Part shown: positions 27,769 to 36,524 of the stretch, piece by piece
Layout of the letters: each line of letters begins with the position of its first letter
Numbering within the stretch: the stretch's first letter is position 1
NCBI GenBank assembly: GCA_964564635.1
Contig: CAZMAR010000003.1
Location: 130,740-194,739 of the forward strand
Length of the DNA stretch: 64,000 nt
Direction: 5' to 3'
Origin: Tepidaquicella sp964564635
GTDB lineage: Bacteria; Bacteroidota; Ignavibacteria; Tepidaquicellales; Tepidaquicellaceae
Notes under the pieces: model-generated
What the model was told of the DNA's origin: nothing
What the model saw: the letters and a program-made list of their open reading frames with translations, nothing else
Database searches by the model: none
Translations under genes and position numbers: made by a program

Positions 27769-28254
27769 TTAGTGTGTAATTCCCGACCCATTAGTTCTAA
27801 CCGCTGAATAAGAACCATTAACTGGTGAGGTCCATAGTGGGTTAGTAAATGTGATTGTCCAGGTTCCTATTCCACCTCCATTCTTATGTATACCCTCAAC
27901 ACTAAGATTAAAAGTTGAATTTTGCTGCCCGGGTGGAAAACCACCGCAGTATGCATTTCCATTGCCGTTAAACTGAATTGTTGTATCATTTACAAATGTT
28001 ACCGGTGCATCAAAAAAAGGACAAACGACCTTTGAAGTATCAAACTTAAATATCCAACTTCCCGCAATAACAACTGTACCATCTTGTTTCTTTTTGAAAT
28101 TATTGGAATACTTAAGATTTGTATCATTATTATAAACAAAAGACCAGATTTCAGAAGCAATATATGTTGGACCAGAGGGACTATTGTCTTTACTACAATT
28201 AAAAAACAAAATTGTCATTAAAACAGAAAAAATATAAAAAAAGTATTTTTTCAT
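27769..28254 (-). CDS. Small lipoprotein of unknown function
   Basis: The ATG at 28254 gives a lipoprotein signal peptide (MKKYFFYIFSVLMTILFFNC) with the lipidated cysteine at residue 20, followed by SKDNSPSGP, a common spacer in Bacteroidota lipoproteins. An in-frame start at 28302 would add 16 residues before the signal and is less likely. The 161-residue protein then has a compact beta-rich region (GSWIFKFDTSKVVC, TIQFNGNGNAYCGGFPPGQ, GIGTWTITFTNP) resembling small lipocalin-like ligand-binding domains, though I cannot confirm that. The Cys pair may form a disulfide. No neighbour suggests its function. Confidence 0.62.
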   Translation of the reverse strand: MKKYFFYIFSVLMTILFFNCSKDNSPSGPTYIASEIWSFVYNNDTNLKYSNNFKKKQDGTVVIAGSWIFKFDTSKVVCPFFDAPVTFVNDTTIQFNGNGNAYCGGFPPGQQNSTFNLSVEGIHKNGGGIGTWTITFTNPLWTSPVNGSYSAVRTNGSGITH

Positions 28255-28405
28255 TATATAAATATTTCTAAAAAAACTAACATTATGCGTCTTTAGTATC
28301 AAGTCTAATTTATGTAAATAGAATTTTTTTGAAAATATTAACTTTTGAAATTAAGTTAATTTATGTATTTTTAAACAAACAACAAAAATTGATATTAAGA
28401 TATAT

Positions 28406-28744
28406 ATGGAAACAATATACAAGTTCAGACCAATAAGGATAAAAAGACTCGGAAAAACAATTTTGGTCAGATGGAATGACGGCAGAGCCGATGAAATACC
28501 ATTAACAGTTTTACGAGATAAATGCCCTTGCGCCTCGTGTAATGGAGAAGAAAAAACTCAAGGAGATTATATCCCTATAAAAGCACCATTTAAGCCAACA
28601 GGATTTTATGAAATTGAAAAAATTGTTCCTGTTGGAAATTATGCAGTTAATATAATTTGGAAAGACGGACATAATACAGGTATATATTCCTGGGATATAC
28701 TTCGTGCTATAGGTGAATGTCTGGAAAATAACAATAAAAAATAG
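28406..28744 (+). CDS. DUF971 (GBBH-like N-terminal) domain protein
   Basis: The 112-residue protein matches the DUF971 domain: RIKRLGKTILVRWNDGRADEIPLTVLRDKCPCASC, then PTGFYEIEKIVPVGNYAVNIIWKDGHNTGIYSWDILR. In eukaryotes this fold is the N-terminal part of gamma-butyrobetaine hydroxylase. Bacterial stand-alone copies are often near iron-sulfur cluster or Mrp/ApbC genes, and some may bind metal through the CPCASC cysteines (three here). No such gene is adjacent. It is the only rightward gene between 23 and 33 kb and must have its own promoter in the 151-base gap shared with the lipoprotein gene. Confidence 0.85.
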   Translation: METIYKFRPIRIKRLGKTILVRWNDGRADEIPLTVLRDKCPCASCNGEEKTQGDYIPIKAPFKPTGFYEIEKIVPVGNYAVNIIWKDGHNTGIYSWDILRAIGECLENNNKK

Positions 28745-28841
28745 TTAAAGGTTATATCTGGTAATAAAGATAAATGCTTTTATATTAAAAAAATTTAAAT
28801 CCGATATAACTTTAAAAAATAATTATTTAAAGGAAGTAATA

Positions 28842-30344
28842 TTACCTATCATATTTTATTGGTCCCAGTACCCCTTCACTTTTTGCAATAACAACACAAG
28901 CGAGAGAATCAGCAATTACATTAGGTACGGTTCTGCACATATCCAGTAGTCTATCAACTCCAATAATAAGAGCAATACCTTCCTCGGGGATTCCAACTGA
29001 CCTTAAAATCACAATAAGCATAATTATACCAATTCCGGGTACCGGTGCAGTACCAATAGCAGCAAGCACAGCAGTAATCACAATAGTAATTTGTTGAGTA
29101 AGAGATAAGTCAAATCCATAAACCTGAGCAATAAACATAGCAGCAACAGCTTGATATAGAGCGGTTCCATCCATATTAATTGTTGTACCAAGAGGTAGCA
29201 CAAAACTTGCAATTTTGTTTGGCACGCCGAGATTTTTTTCACAAATTTCCATAGTAACCGGCAGAGTAGCAGCGGAAGAAGATGTAGAGAAAGCAACTGC
29301 AATAACTTTTTTTTGAACAGAAAAGAAATCTTTAATTTTAATATTCGTAAATATTTTCAATAATGCTGGATATTCAATAAATGTAATGAAAATTAATCCT
29401 ATTATTACTGTTATCGAATATAAAAGTAAAGATTGAAGAATACTAAATCCAAATTCAGCAACAGTTGCAGCAATAAGAGTAAAGACAGCATAAGGTGCAA
29501 TATACATAATTTTATCAACCATATTTATCAAGCCATCAGAGATGCCTTCAAAAAAATTAATTACTGGCTGTGATTTTTTTTGAGGTATTTGTGTTAAAAA
29601 AACGCCAATCATAATAGAGAAAAATACAATTGGCAGAAACTCACCATTGGCAATAGCAGCAAATGGATTTTTCGGAACTATATTTACAAGAAAATCAATT
29701 ACATTAATAGAAACATTCTGTTCTATTTTACTACGGGCTTCCTCCTGAAAAGCAACAAGTAATTTCTCTTTTGTATCAACAGGCATAAAATGACCTGGTT
29801 GCATTATATTAGCAATCAAAAGACCAGCAGAAATTGCAATAATAGCGGTCATAAAATAGAATGAAATAGTCTTGCCACCAATTTTAGCAACATGTTTTAA
29901 ATCTGAGAGCGAAGCAGCGCCGACAATTAAAGAAGCTAAAACCAGAGGAATTGCAATCATATTAAGCAACCTAATGAAAATATCCCCTATTGGTTTTAAT
30001 AAAATTCCAATAGTTTTAACTTTATCAATTGAGGTTATTTCTTCATATCTTTTAAAATTTCCATCTGGAAACTTAATTAAAATATTTTTCACAAATTTTT
30101 CATCAGAAGAAATAAAACTTTTAGAATATTTAATAATTTGGGTTTGTTCGTTAGCAGAGAAAGAAATTAGTGGAATTGAGTCTTTTAAAAAAATAACTTC
30201 AGACCAGTCAGAAATAACCTCTTCTCCCCCTCTGTACTTTATAAAAATTTTATGAGGGTTAACAGAAAAAATTGCACCAAAAAAAACCCCGAGTAAAAGC
30301 CCAATAATAATTTGATTGTGAAGTTTTACGCGGGGTAATCTCAT
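28842..30344 (-). CDS. Dicarboxylate/amino acid:cation symporter (DAACS) with extra periplasmic domain
   Basis: The protein shows the GltP/DctA fold: the re-entrant loop motif STSSSAATLPVTM, the cation and substrate segment NMDGTALYQAVAAMFIAQ, and the second re-entrant loop around IGTAPVPGIGIIML. The final GVDRLLDMCRTVPNVIADS holds the conserved substrate-binding Asp/Arg region. It uses Na+ or H+ gradients to import C4-dicarboxylates, glutamate or aspartate; the exact substrate is unclear. At 500 residues it is longer than the usual 400-430. The excess is about 75 hydrophilic residues (about 26-98) between the first and second membrane helices, in the extracytoplasmic loop. It follows the TonB receptor gene by 24 bases and may be co-transcribed. 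Confidence 0.88.
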   Translation of the reverse strand: MRLPRVKLHNQIIIGLLLGVFFGAIFSVNPHKIFIKYRGGEEVISDWSEVIFLKDSIPLISFSANEQTQIIKYSKSFISSDEKFVKNILIKFPDGNFKRYEEITSIDKVKTIGILLKPIGDIFIRLLNMIAIPLVLASLIVGAASLSDLKHVAKIGGKTISFYFMTAIIAISAGLLIANIMQPGHFMPVDTKEKLLVAFQEEARSKIEQNVSINVIDFLVNIVPKNPFAAIANGEFLPIVFFSIMIGVFLTQIPQKKSQPVINFFEGISDGLINMVDKIMYIAPYAVFTLIAATVAEFGFSILQSLLLYSITVIIGLIFITFIEYPALLKIFTNIKIKDFFSVQKKVIAVAFSTSSSAATLPVTMEICEKNLGVPNKIASFVLPLGTTINMDGTALYQAVAAMFIAQVYGFDLSLTQQITIVITAVLAAIGTAPVPGIGIIMLIVILRSVGIPEEGIALIIGVDRLLDMCRTVPNVIADSLACVVIAKSEGVLGPIKYDR

Positions 30345-30368
30345 TCAAAAAATATTTATTCCAATATA

Positions 30369-32837
30369 CTAAAAATCCATTTCTCTTTCATCCTCATTAT
30401 TATCATTATTTCTTTTTCGTTGTTTCTTAGTATTTTTCATATCTGTACCAAATTTATAAGTCAATGTTAAAAATGCAATTCTTGAATCTCTTACTCTTGA
30501 AAAATTAGAACTGAAACCAGTCCCATTTGTAGTAAATTTAAATTCACCAGTTTTGAATACATCTGCCACTCTAAACATCACGCTAAACCTTTTATCAAAG
30601 AAATCTTTTTTAATAGCAATATCAAGAGAATGCAAAGGTTCCATCGACCCCTGCAACATAACCATTCTACCAAAATAGTTATAAGCAAATTGTATATCGA
30701 ACCACTCTTTGATACTAATAGAAGAGAGAAGTTTTGCAGTCCAACTATAACTACTATTGGTGATATCTCGGTAGCCATCATTTCCACTAATATCTGTTCT
30801 AAAATAACTAAAACTACCAATAGCAGTCCACCATTTTTGCAAAGCTCCCTGGAATATAAATTCAACACCGTAGGAATTTGACTTTGCAATATTTTTAAAA
30901 GTCATTGTAGAAACACCCGTAGAATCAATATACCCGAATCTATTAATAACATCAGATGCTCTTTTGTAAAATATGCTGGTGGTTAAAGAAGCAAATGGTA
31001 GATATTTAATATAGCTTGCTTCTATGGAGTGAATATATTCAGGTTTAAGTTCAGGATTACCTGTTCTTAAATTTAACGGATCAGAATAGTCTACGAAGGG
31101 ATTTAAATCCCATGCTCTTGGCCTATTTATCCGGCGAGCGTATCCAATTTGGAATTCATTTGTATTTCCAAGTTTCTGTGTCAAATTAAGTGAAGGAAAA
31201 AAATCCAGATAATTAGTTTCATAATTTTTATTAGAATTACTCAACTTGAAGTCATTCATTGTATGCTCAAGTCTTATACCCGCCTGCACTCCAAAATCCT
31301 TATATTTATATGCGTACACACCATATAAAGCGTTCACATAATCATTATATAAAAATTCATTAGAGCGAGTATAGTCATAAACCCATTGTGAAGTGTTATA
31401 ATCAAAAGTTTCATATTGCATATTTATATCCATCTTTCGTGCATTGAGCTTATAGCCAAAATCAAATTTAATATCTTCAGTTATGGGATGAGTATAATCT
31501 ACCTGGAAAGTCAACAATTTACTTATGTTTTTGCTGATGTCGTGCTCAAGAAAAGGATTATAGATGGGGTAAAAGTTTATATCATAATATTGCCTGTTAA
31601 AGTTCACATCGTTATTATTATCGTTATATGATAAATTTAAAGAAGATGTAAGTTCCTGTTTTGGCTTTGAAAATGTGGTTCTGAAACTGAAAGTTGCATC
31701 GATATTTTGCCCTTTCATTTCATTCAAATTCGATGTAGAAAATACCTGCTGAAGAATGTTATTAATATTAGAAGTTTTACTAAGATTATCTTCATTTCTT
31801 TTACGGTTCCTATAATTATAATTTACAACAATATTCAAATTTGTCTTCTGTGAAAAATCATAATCTAAACCAAGTGTACCAAAATGCGATTGCATTTTAT
31901 TGTTGAAATTTATATTCTGATCAAGCAAATAAAGTGAATCATTAAAATAATTATATCTTAACCCATCACCAGTACCCATCATACGGAAAGAACGAAAACT
32001 ATAATTTGCAGATAATCCCAATTGATTTTTTTTATAATTAAAACTAAACGAAGAACTATATTTATCCTGTGTACCAGCATTTAAATTAATATTTCCATTA
32101 TAGCCAACTGATTCTGGATTTTTCTTCAAAATAATATTTATTATACCCGCCATACCTTCCGCTTCATATTTAGCAGAAGGATTATTTATTATTTCGATTC
32201 GTTCAATATTATTAGCAGGAATTTGTTCAAGTATTGTACTATTATCACCAGATTGTATTCCAGAAGGTTTACCATCAATTAATATTTTGACATTCTGGCT
32301 ACCTCTTATACTAACATTTCCATCATTATCAACTGTAACAGAAGGAATATTTTTCAGAACATCAATTGCTGTACCGCTCTCTGCTACTATAGTTTGTTTA
32401 ACATCAAAGACTTTTTTCTCAAATTCCATTTTCATAACAGGTACTTCAGAAGTAACTTCAATTTCTTCTGTGAACTCTGAACTAATTTGTAATTTTATGC
32501 TACCAAGATTTATTTCAGGAGATTTACCAGTAATCTTAATATCTTTGACTACAGCAGTATTATATCCAATATAACTGACCTTTAAATAATAAGTCCCTGC
32601 CGGAACATCAGAAATAAGAAAATCACCATTTGATTCAGAAGCAGCACCAGTAACAAGAGAAGAATCCTTAGCACTAAATACCTGAATTGTAGCAGAAGCA
32701 AGGGCAGAGCCAGACTTGGCATCAATAACAGTACCACTAATTTTTCCTTTAACATTTTTGGGTTGTCCAAAAGAAAAACTAACTGAAAACAAAAGGATAA
32801 AAACTATTGTGAAAATATAATAAATTCGTTTATACAT
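30369..32837 (-). CDS. TonB-dependent outer-membrane receptor family protein
   Basis: The preferred start is ATG at 32837, giving a signal peptide (MYKRIYYIFTIVFILLFSVSFSFG) and 822 residues; the longer in-frame start at 32882 spoils it. A carboxypeptidase-regulatory-like beta-sandwich follows (GKISGTVIDAKSGSALASATIQV). Next comes a plug domain (VLKNIPSVTVDNDGNVSIRG, VKILIDGKPSG, NNIERIEIINNPSAKYEAEGMAGIINIILKK). The rest is an outer-membrane barrel of the Bacteroidota OMP_b-brl_3 type, ending in a short basic and acidic tail. These receptors take up siderophores, metals or oligosaccharides, driven by TonB; the substrate is unknown. The symporter gene downstream may handle related solutes. 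Confidence 0.88.
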   Translation of the reverse strand: MYKRIYYIFTIVFILLFSVSFSFGQPKNVKGKISGTVIDAKSGSALASATIQVFSAKDSSLVTGAASESNGDFLISDVPAGTYYLKVSYIGYNTAVVKDIKITGKSPEINLGSIKLQISSEFTEEIEVTSEVPVMKMEFEKKVFDVKQTIVAESGTAIDVLKNIPSVTVDNDGNVSIRGSQNVKILIDGKPSGIQSGDNSTILEQIPANNIERIEIINNPSAKYEAEGMAGIINIILKKNPESVGYNGNINLNAGTQDKYSSSFSFNYKKNQLGLSANYSFRSFRMMGTGDGLRYNYFNDSLYLLDQNINFNNKMQSHFGTLGLDYDFSQKTNLNIVVNYNYRNRKRNEDNLSKTSNINNILQQVFSTSNLNEMKGQNIDATFSFRTTFSKPKQELTSSLNLSYNDNNNDVNFNRQYYDINFYPIYNPFLEHDISKNISKLLTFQVDYTHPITEDIKFDFGYKLNARKMDINMQYETFDYNTSQWVYDYTRSNEFLYNDYVNALYGVYAYKYKDFGVQAGIRLEHTMNDFKLSNSNKNYETNYLDFFPSLNLTQKLGNTNEFQIGYARRINRPRAWDLNPFVDYSDPLNLRTGNPELKPEYIHSIEASYIKYLPFASLTTSIFYKRASDVINRFGYIDSTGVSTMTFKNIAKSNSYGVEFIFQGALQKWWTAIGSFSYFRTDISGNDGYRDITNSSYSWTAKLLSSISIKEWFDIQFAYNYFGRMVMLQGSMEPLHSLDIAIKKDFFDKRFSVMFRVADVFKTGEFKFTTNGTGFSSNFSRVRDSRIAFLTLTYKFGTDMKNTKKQRKRNNDNNEDEREMDF

Positions 32838-33054
32838 ATTAAATTTCCTTATAATTATAAAATTACTAATTATATTAAACAAAATAAAATTATAAAAAAT
32901 TACTTATTTTATTAATATATGACATAAAATAATTACAAAAAGTTTAATCAAAATAGTAATAAATCAAATAAATATATTTTTTATAAAAAACCTTACCGAA
33001 TTCATTGATTTTTTAAATGATTAATGATATTTTTAATGTTTTTAAATTTACATT

Positions 33055-33510
33055 ATGAAAAAAGCAATAAGAGAATCTGTTCGTATTACAAAATTTGCAA
33101 CTAAAAAGGATAAACCAGAAAAGTGGTTTCTCGTCGATGCAGAAGGAAAAGTCCTTGGAAGATTAGCAAGTGAAATTGCTAAAATTATTAGGGGTAAACA
33201 TACCCCCTTGTTTACACCAAATGCTGATCTTGGTGATAATGTTATAGTTATTAATGCTGAAAAAGTAAAACTGACAGGAAAGAGACAGGATTTGAAAACT
33301 TATATAACTCATTCAAGATATCCCGGCGGACAAAAAGTAAGAACTTTTAAAGAATTAATTGAAAAACACCCTGAAAGAGTTATTGAATTAGCAGTAAAGA
33401 GAATGCTCCCAAAAACCAGACTGGGTGATAAACTTTTTCATAAATTAAAAGTATACAGGGGAAGTGAGCATCCCCACAAAGCACAAAAACCAGAAAAGAT
33501 TAATTTATAA
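33055..33510 (+). CDS. rplM: 50S ribosomal protein L13
   Basis: The 151-residue protein matches L13 throughout: WFLVDAEGKVLGRLASEIAKIIRGKHTPLFTPNADLGD, VINAEKVKLTGKRQ, the YPGG-containing RYPGGQKVRTF, and VKRMLPKTRLGDKLFHKLKVYRGSEHPHKAQKP. L13 is an early-assembly protein of the large subunit. There is a short N-terminal extension of about 15 basic residues compared with E. coli. It is followed 13 bases later by rpsI, the usual pair. The 217-base upstream gap is shared with the divergent TonB-receptor gene. Confidence 0.98.
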   Translation: MKKAIRESVRITKFATKKDKPEKWFLVDAEGKVLGRLASEIAKIIRGKHTPLFTPNADLGDNVIVINAEKVKLTGKRQDLKTYITHSRYPGGQKVRTFKELIEKHPERVIELAVKRMLPKTRLGDKLFHKLKVYRGSEHPHKAQKPEKINL

Positions 33511-33523
33511 ACCTGGAGAATAA

Positions 33524-33919
33524 ATGGTAAAACAACCAAGTAACATAAAAGTAGGAAGAAGAAAAACAGCAGTTGCCAGAGTAAAATTAGTTCCCGGAAA
33601 GGGTAATTATATAATTAACGATAAGGACGCTCTGGAATATTTAAAATCAGAAAATTTTCTAAAGGATACTTTACTACCATTAAAAGTAACCAATACAGAA
33701 GGGATGTATGATATATCCGTGAATGTATTTGGAGGCGGTGTAAGAGGACAAACTGAAGCAATCAGACTCGGAATAGCGCGTTCATTGGTAGCAATTAATC
33801 AGGATTTTAGACCTATATTAAGAGAAAAAGGATACTTAACTCGAGACCCAAGAATGGTGGAAAGAAAAAAATATGGCAGACCAAAGGCAAGGAAAAGATT
33901 TCAGTTTTCGAAGAGATAA
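33524..33919 (+). CDS. rpsI: 30S ribosomal protein S9
   Basis: The 131-residue protein is S9: VGRRKTAVARVKLVPGKG at the start, VNVFGGGVRGQTEAIRLGIARSL in the middle, and the basic tail RDPRMVERKKYGRPKARKRFQFSKR, which reaches the P site tRNA. The final lysine-arginine is typical. A GGAG element precedes the ATG. It forms the rplM-rpsI pair. No terminator is visible in the 213-base gap before rpsB, so read-through into the rpsB operon is possible. Confidence 0.98.
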   Translation: MVKQPSNIKVGRRKTAVARVKLVPGKGNYIINDKDALEYLKSENFLKDTLLPLKVTNTEGMYDISVNVFGGGVRGQTEAIRLGIARSLVAINQDFRPILREKGYLTRDPRMVERKKYGRPKARKRFQFSKR

Positions 33920-34012
33920 TAGAGATTTGATTAATTTTATCTTACTTACTTTTTTAAATTATTTTTTTATTAACAAATTTTTAAAAAAATCATACTCTCC
34001 GATTCTGATTCA

Positions 34013-34113
34013 CCCGTGTCCCATCAAGGGATGTGAACAGAAAAAGACGGGAGTAGAAGAATAACAAAAGCCAACAAACCTGATAAAAGCATAAGACGGG
34101 TAGTTTAGGCTTT
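34013..34113 (+). promoter_or_regulatory. Structured rpsB leader, possible S2 autoregulatory element
   Basis: The leader before rpsB is clearly richer in G and C than other gaps and can fold. CCCGT (34013-34017) pairs with ACGGG (34047-34051), enclosing an inner hairpin GTCCC (34018-34022) with GGGAT (34028-34032) and loop ATCAA. A second stem pairs AAAGCC (34067-34072) with GGCTTT (34108-34113). The sequence AAGACGGG occurs twice (34044-34051 and 34093-34100), so CCCGT could pair with either copy. Ribosomal protein leaders are often bound by their product; S2 feedback is an inference from position only. Confidence 0.5.
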
Positions 34114-34120
34114 ACAATGA

Positions 34121-34126
34121 AAGGAG
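34121..34126 (+). promoter_or_regulatory. Ribosome-binding site of rpsB
   Basis: AAGGAG, six bases before the rpsB ATG at 34133. It is one of the clearest Shine-Dalgarno sequences in a window where many genes lack one, which fits high expression. Confidence 0.85.
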
Positions 34127-34132
34127 AAAAAT

Positions 34133-34867
34133 ATGACAAGAGTACAATTTGAAGACTTGCTACTTGCAGGTTCCCATTTTGGTCATTTAACAAGAAGATG
34201 GAACCCTAAAATGAAACCATATATATTTATGGAACGAAATGGGGTTCATATAATAGATTTAAATAAAACAGCAAAATTGATTGATGAAGCCTGTAATGCA
34301 GTTACAAAGATGGTGGCAGAAGGTAAAAAAATACTTTTCGTAGGGACAAAAAAGCAGGCAAAGGCAATAATAAAGGAATATGCAGAAAAATGTGACTCTT
34401 TTTATGTATGTGAAAGATGGTTAGGCGGTATGCTGACAAATTTTAATACAGTAAGAAAAAGTATAAAAAGACTAACTGATTTACAGAAAGCAGAGGAAAC
34501 AGGAGACTTAGATAAATATATAAAGAAAGAGAGATTAAAATTAATTCGTGAAAAAGAAAAAATGGAGAAGGTTCTTAATGGTATAATAAAAATGACGAAA
34601 TTACCCGGTGCACTGTATATAGTCGATATAAAAAAGGAACACATAGCAGTAGATGAAGCAAGAAAATTAAACATACCAACAATAGCAATTGTTGACACTA
34701 ATTGTGACCCCGACTTGGTAGATTATGTTATACCTGCAAACGATGATGCAGTAAAGTCAATTGAAATAATAACAAAAGCAATATCAGAAGCAGTAATTGA
34801 GGGTAATTCATTACTTAATACAAAAGTACAGGATGAAGCAGAAGAAATGGCAGAAAAAGAAGAATAA
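34133..34867 (+). CDS. rpsB: 30S ribosomal protein S2
   Basis: The 244-residue protein matches S2: LLLAGSHFGHLTRRWNPKMKPYIFMERNGVHIIDLNKT, ILFVGTKKQAKAIIKEYAE, CERWLGGMLTNFNTVRKSI, LYIVDIKKEHIAVDEARKLNIPTIAIVDTNCDP and IPANDDAVKSIE. The acidic C-terminal tail (DEAEEMAEKEE) is common in the family. It opens the conserved rpsB-tsf-pyrH-frr order and is preceded by a structured leader and a strong AAGGAG. Confidence 0.98.
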   Translation: MTRVQFEDLLLAGSHFGHLTRRWNPKMKPYIFMERNGVHIIDLNKTAKLIDEACNAVTKMVAEGKKILFVGTKKQAKAIIKEYAEKCDSFYVCERWLGGMLTNFNTVRKSIKRLTDLQKAEETGDLDKYIKKERLKLIREKEKMEKVLNGIIKMTKLPGALYIVDIKKEHIAVDEARKLNIPTIAIVDTNCDPDLVDYVIPANDDAVKSIEIITKAISEAVIEGNSLLNTKVQDEAEEMAEKEE

Positions 34868-34894
34868 TTTAAAAATTAAAAAGTAAATTTCAAA

Positions 34895-35743
34895 ATGGAT
34901 ATAAAATTAATAAAAGAGTTAAGAGAAAAAACCGGTGCCGGAATGGCAAATTGCAAAGAAGCACTAATAGAAACAGGCGGAAATATTGAAAAAGCAATAG
35001 AGTATTTACGAAAAAAAGGAGCAGCGACTGCAGCCAAAAGAGCGGAGAAGGTAACGAAGGAAGGTGCAGTTAAAATTGCCGTCAGCGAAGATAAAAAATC
35101 CGCTGCAATAATTGAATTAAATTGTGAAACAGACTTTGTATCAAAAGGAGAAAAGTTTCAACAATTATCAGAAAAAATCGCAAAAGTTTGTTTAAAGAAT
35201 AAAACCAATAAAGTAGAAGATTTATTGAATACTAAAGATGAAAATAATTTAACTGTAAAGGACATGATTGATGATTTAGTAGCAAGTGTTGGAGAAAAGG
35301 TAGAGCTTAGGAGAGTAAAATTTGTTGAAATATCAGATGGTTTTGTGTCTTCATATTTACATTTTGGTAGTAAACTCGGCGGTTTAGTTGTTGTAAGAGG
35401 TGAATATACAGAATCTTCTTACAATCTTGGAAATAAAATATCAATGCAGGTTGTAGCAATGAATCCAATGGCTATTAGTAGAGATGGTATCCCAAAGGAT
35501 GTGCTTGAAAAAGAAAAGGAAATTTATATTACAGTAGCAAAAGGAGAAAATAAACCGGAGCATATAATAGAAAAAATAGTGGAAAATAAACTTGAGAAGT
35601 TTTATCAAGAGAATTGTTTATTAGAACAGGAATATATAAATGAGGCAAATACCAGTATCGGAGACCTCATAAAAAGATTTGAAAAGGAAAATGGAAATAA
35701 ATTTGAAGTCATTGAAATAGTGAGATTTCAACTGGGTGTATAA
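34895..35743 (+). CDS. tsf: Elongation factor Ts
   Basis: The 282-residue protein has the EF-Ts N-terminal UBA-like domain with LREKTGAGMANCKEALIETGGNIEKAIEYLRKKG, then the EF-Tu-contacting dimerisation regions (ELNCETDFVSKGEKF, KLGGLVVV, VVAMNP). It ends with VIEIVRFQLG. EF-Ts exchanges GDP for GTP on EF-Tu. It lies 27 bases after rpsB and 32 bases before pyrH in the usual order. Confidence 0.97.
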   Translation: MDIKLIKELREKTGAGMANCKEALIETGGNIEKAIEYLRKKGAATAAKRAEKVTKEGAVKIAVSEDKKSAAIIELNCETDFVSKGEKFQQLSEKIAKVCLKNKTNKVEDLLNTKDENNLTVKDMIDDLVASVGEKVELRRVKFVEISDGFVSSYLHFGSKLGGLVVVRGEYTESSYNLGNKISMQVVAMNPMAISRDGIPKDVLEKEKEIYITVAKGENKPEHIIEKIVENKLEKFYQENCLLEQEYINEANTSIGDLIKRFEKENGNKFEVIEIVRFQLGV

Positions 35744-35775
35744 AGCACCGGAATTCATAATTCAAATTTTGAAAA

Positions 35776-36489
35776 ATGAAAATTAAAAAATACCACCGAA
35801 TACTTTTAAAGTTAAGTGGTGAATCATTACTGGGGAAAGAAAAAAATGGAATTGATTATAAAATTGTAGATTATATAGCAAATGAAATAATTAAAGTTAC
35901 AAAATCAGGCGTCGAAGTAGGTATTGTAATTGGAGGAGGAAATATTTTTAGAGGACTCCCAGCTGTAAAGTACGGAATGAATAGATTCACAGGCGACCAG
36001 ATGGGAATGCTCGCCACAGTAATTAATTCACTCGCCCTTCAAAATGCCCTCGAAACAAAGGGACAATACACAAGAGTGCAATCAGCAATAAGAATGGAAG
36101 AGGTAGCGGAGCCACTATTAATTAGAAGAGCAATTCGCCATTTAGAAAAAAAACGAATCGTAATTTTTGCAGCAGGTACCGGTGAACCATTCTTTACCAC
36201 TGACACAGCAGCAGCATTAAGGGCAGTAGAAATTAATGCAGATTTAATTCTAAAAGGAACCAGAGTGGATGGTATTTATGATTCGGATCCAGAAAAAAAC
36301 AGAAATGCAAAATTTTTCAAAAAATTGACTTATGATGAGGTTATTAAGAAAAATTTGAGAGTAATGGATTTGACTGCAATAACACTTTGTAAAGAAAATA
36401 ATTTACCAATTGTTGTATTCAATATGAACAGGGAGAATAACCTCAAAAAAATTGTTCAGGGATATGAAATAGGAACTATAGTAGAATAA
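35776..36489 (+). CDS. pyrH: UMP kinase
   Basis: The 237-residue protein is a bacterial UMP kinase of the amino-acid-kinase fold: RILLKLSGESLLG at the start with the phosphate-binding lysine, IGGGNIFRG, the UMP-binding GDQMGMLATVINSLALQ, GTGEPFFTTDTAAALRA and VDGIYDSDP. It phosphorylates UMP to UDP for pyrimidine synthesis and is normally regulated by GTP and UTP. Position between tsf and frr is the conserved bacterial arrangement. Confidence 0.97.
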   Translation: MKIKKYHRILLKLSGESLLGKEKNGIDYKIVDYIANEIIKVTKSGVEVGIVIGGGNIFRGLPAVKYGMNRFTGDQMGMLATVINSLALQNALETKGQYTRVQSAIRMEEVAEPLLIRRAIRHLEKKRIVIFAAGTGEPFFTTDTAAALRAVEINADLILKGTRVDGIYDSDPEKNRNAKFFKKLTYDEVIKKNLRVMDLTAITLCKENNLPIVVFNMNRENNLKKIVQGYEIGTIVE

Positions 36490-36524
36490 GTTTTAAAATA
36501 TTCTAACTAAATAAAGAAAAAAAT

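Noticed and set aside
23282..28744. Possible CRISPR locus around the CARF gene
   Set aside because: No direct-repeat array with regular spacers and no cas genes are present on either side within the window.
33873..34064. 63-residue frame overlapping the end of rpsI and the rpsB leader
   Set aside because: It runs through rpsI coding sequence in another frame and the AT-rich leader; the translation is hydrophobic and basic by chance, and the leader is better explained as RNA structure.
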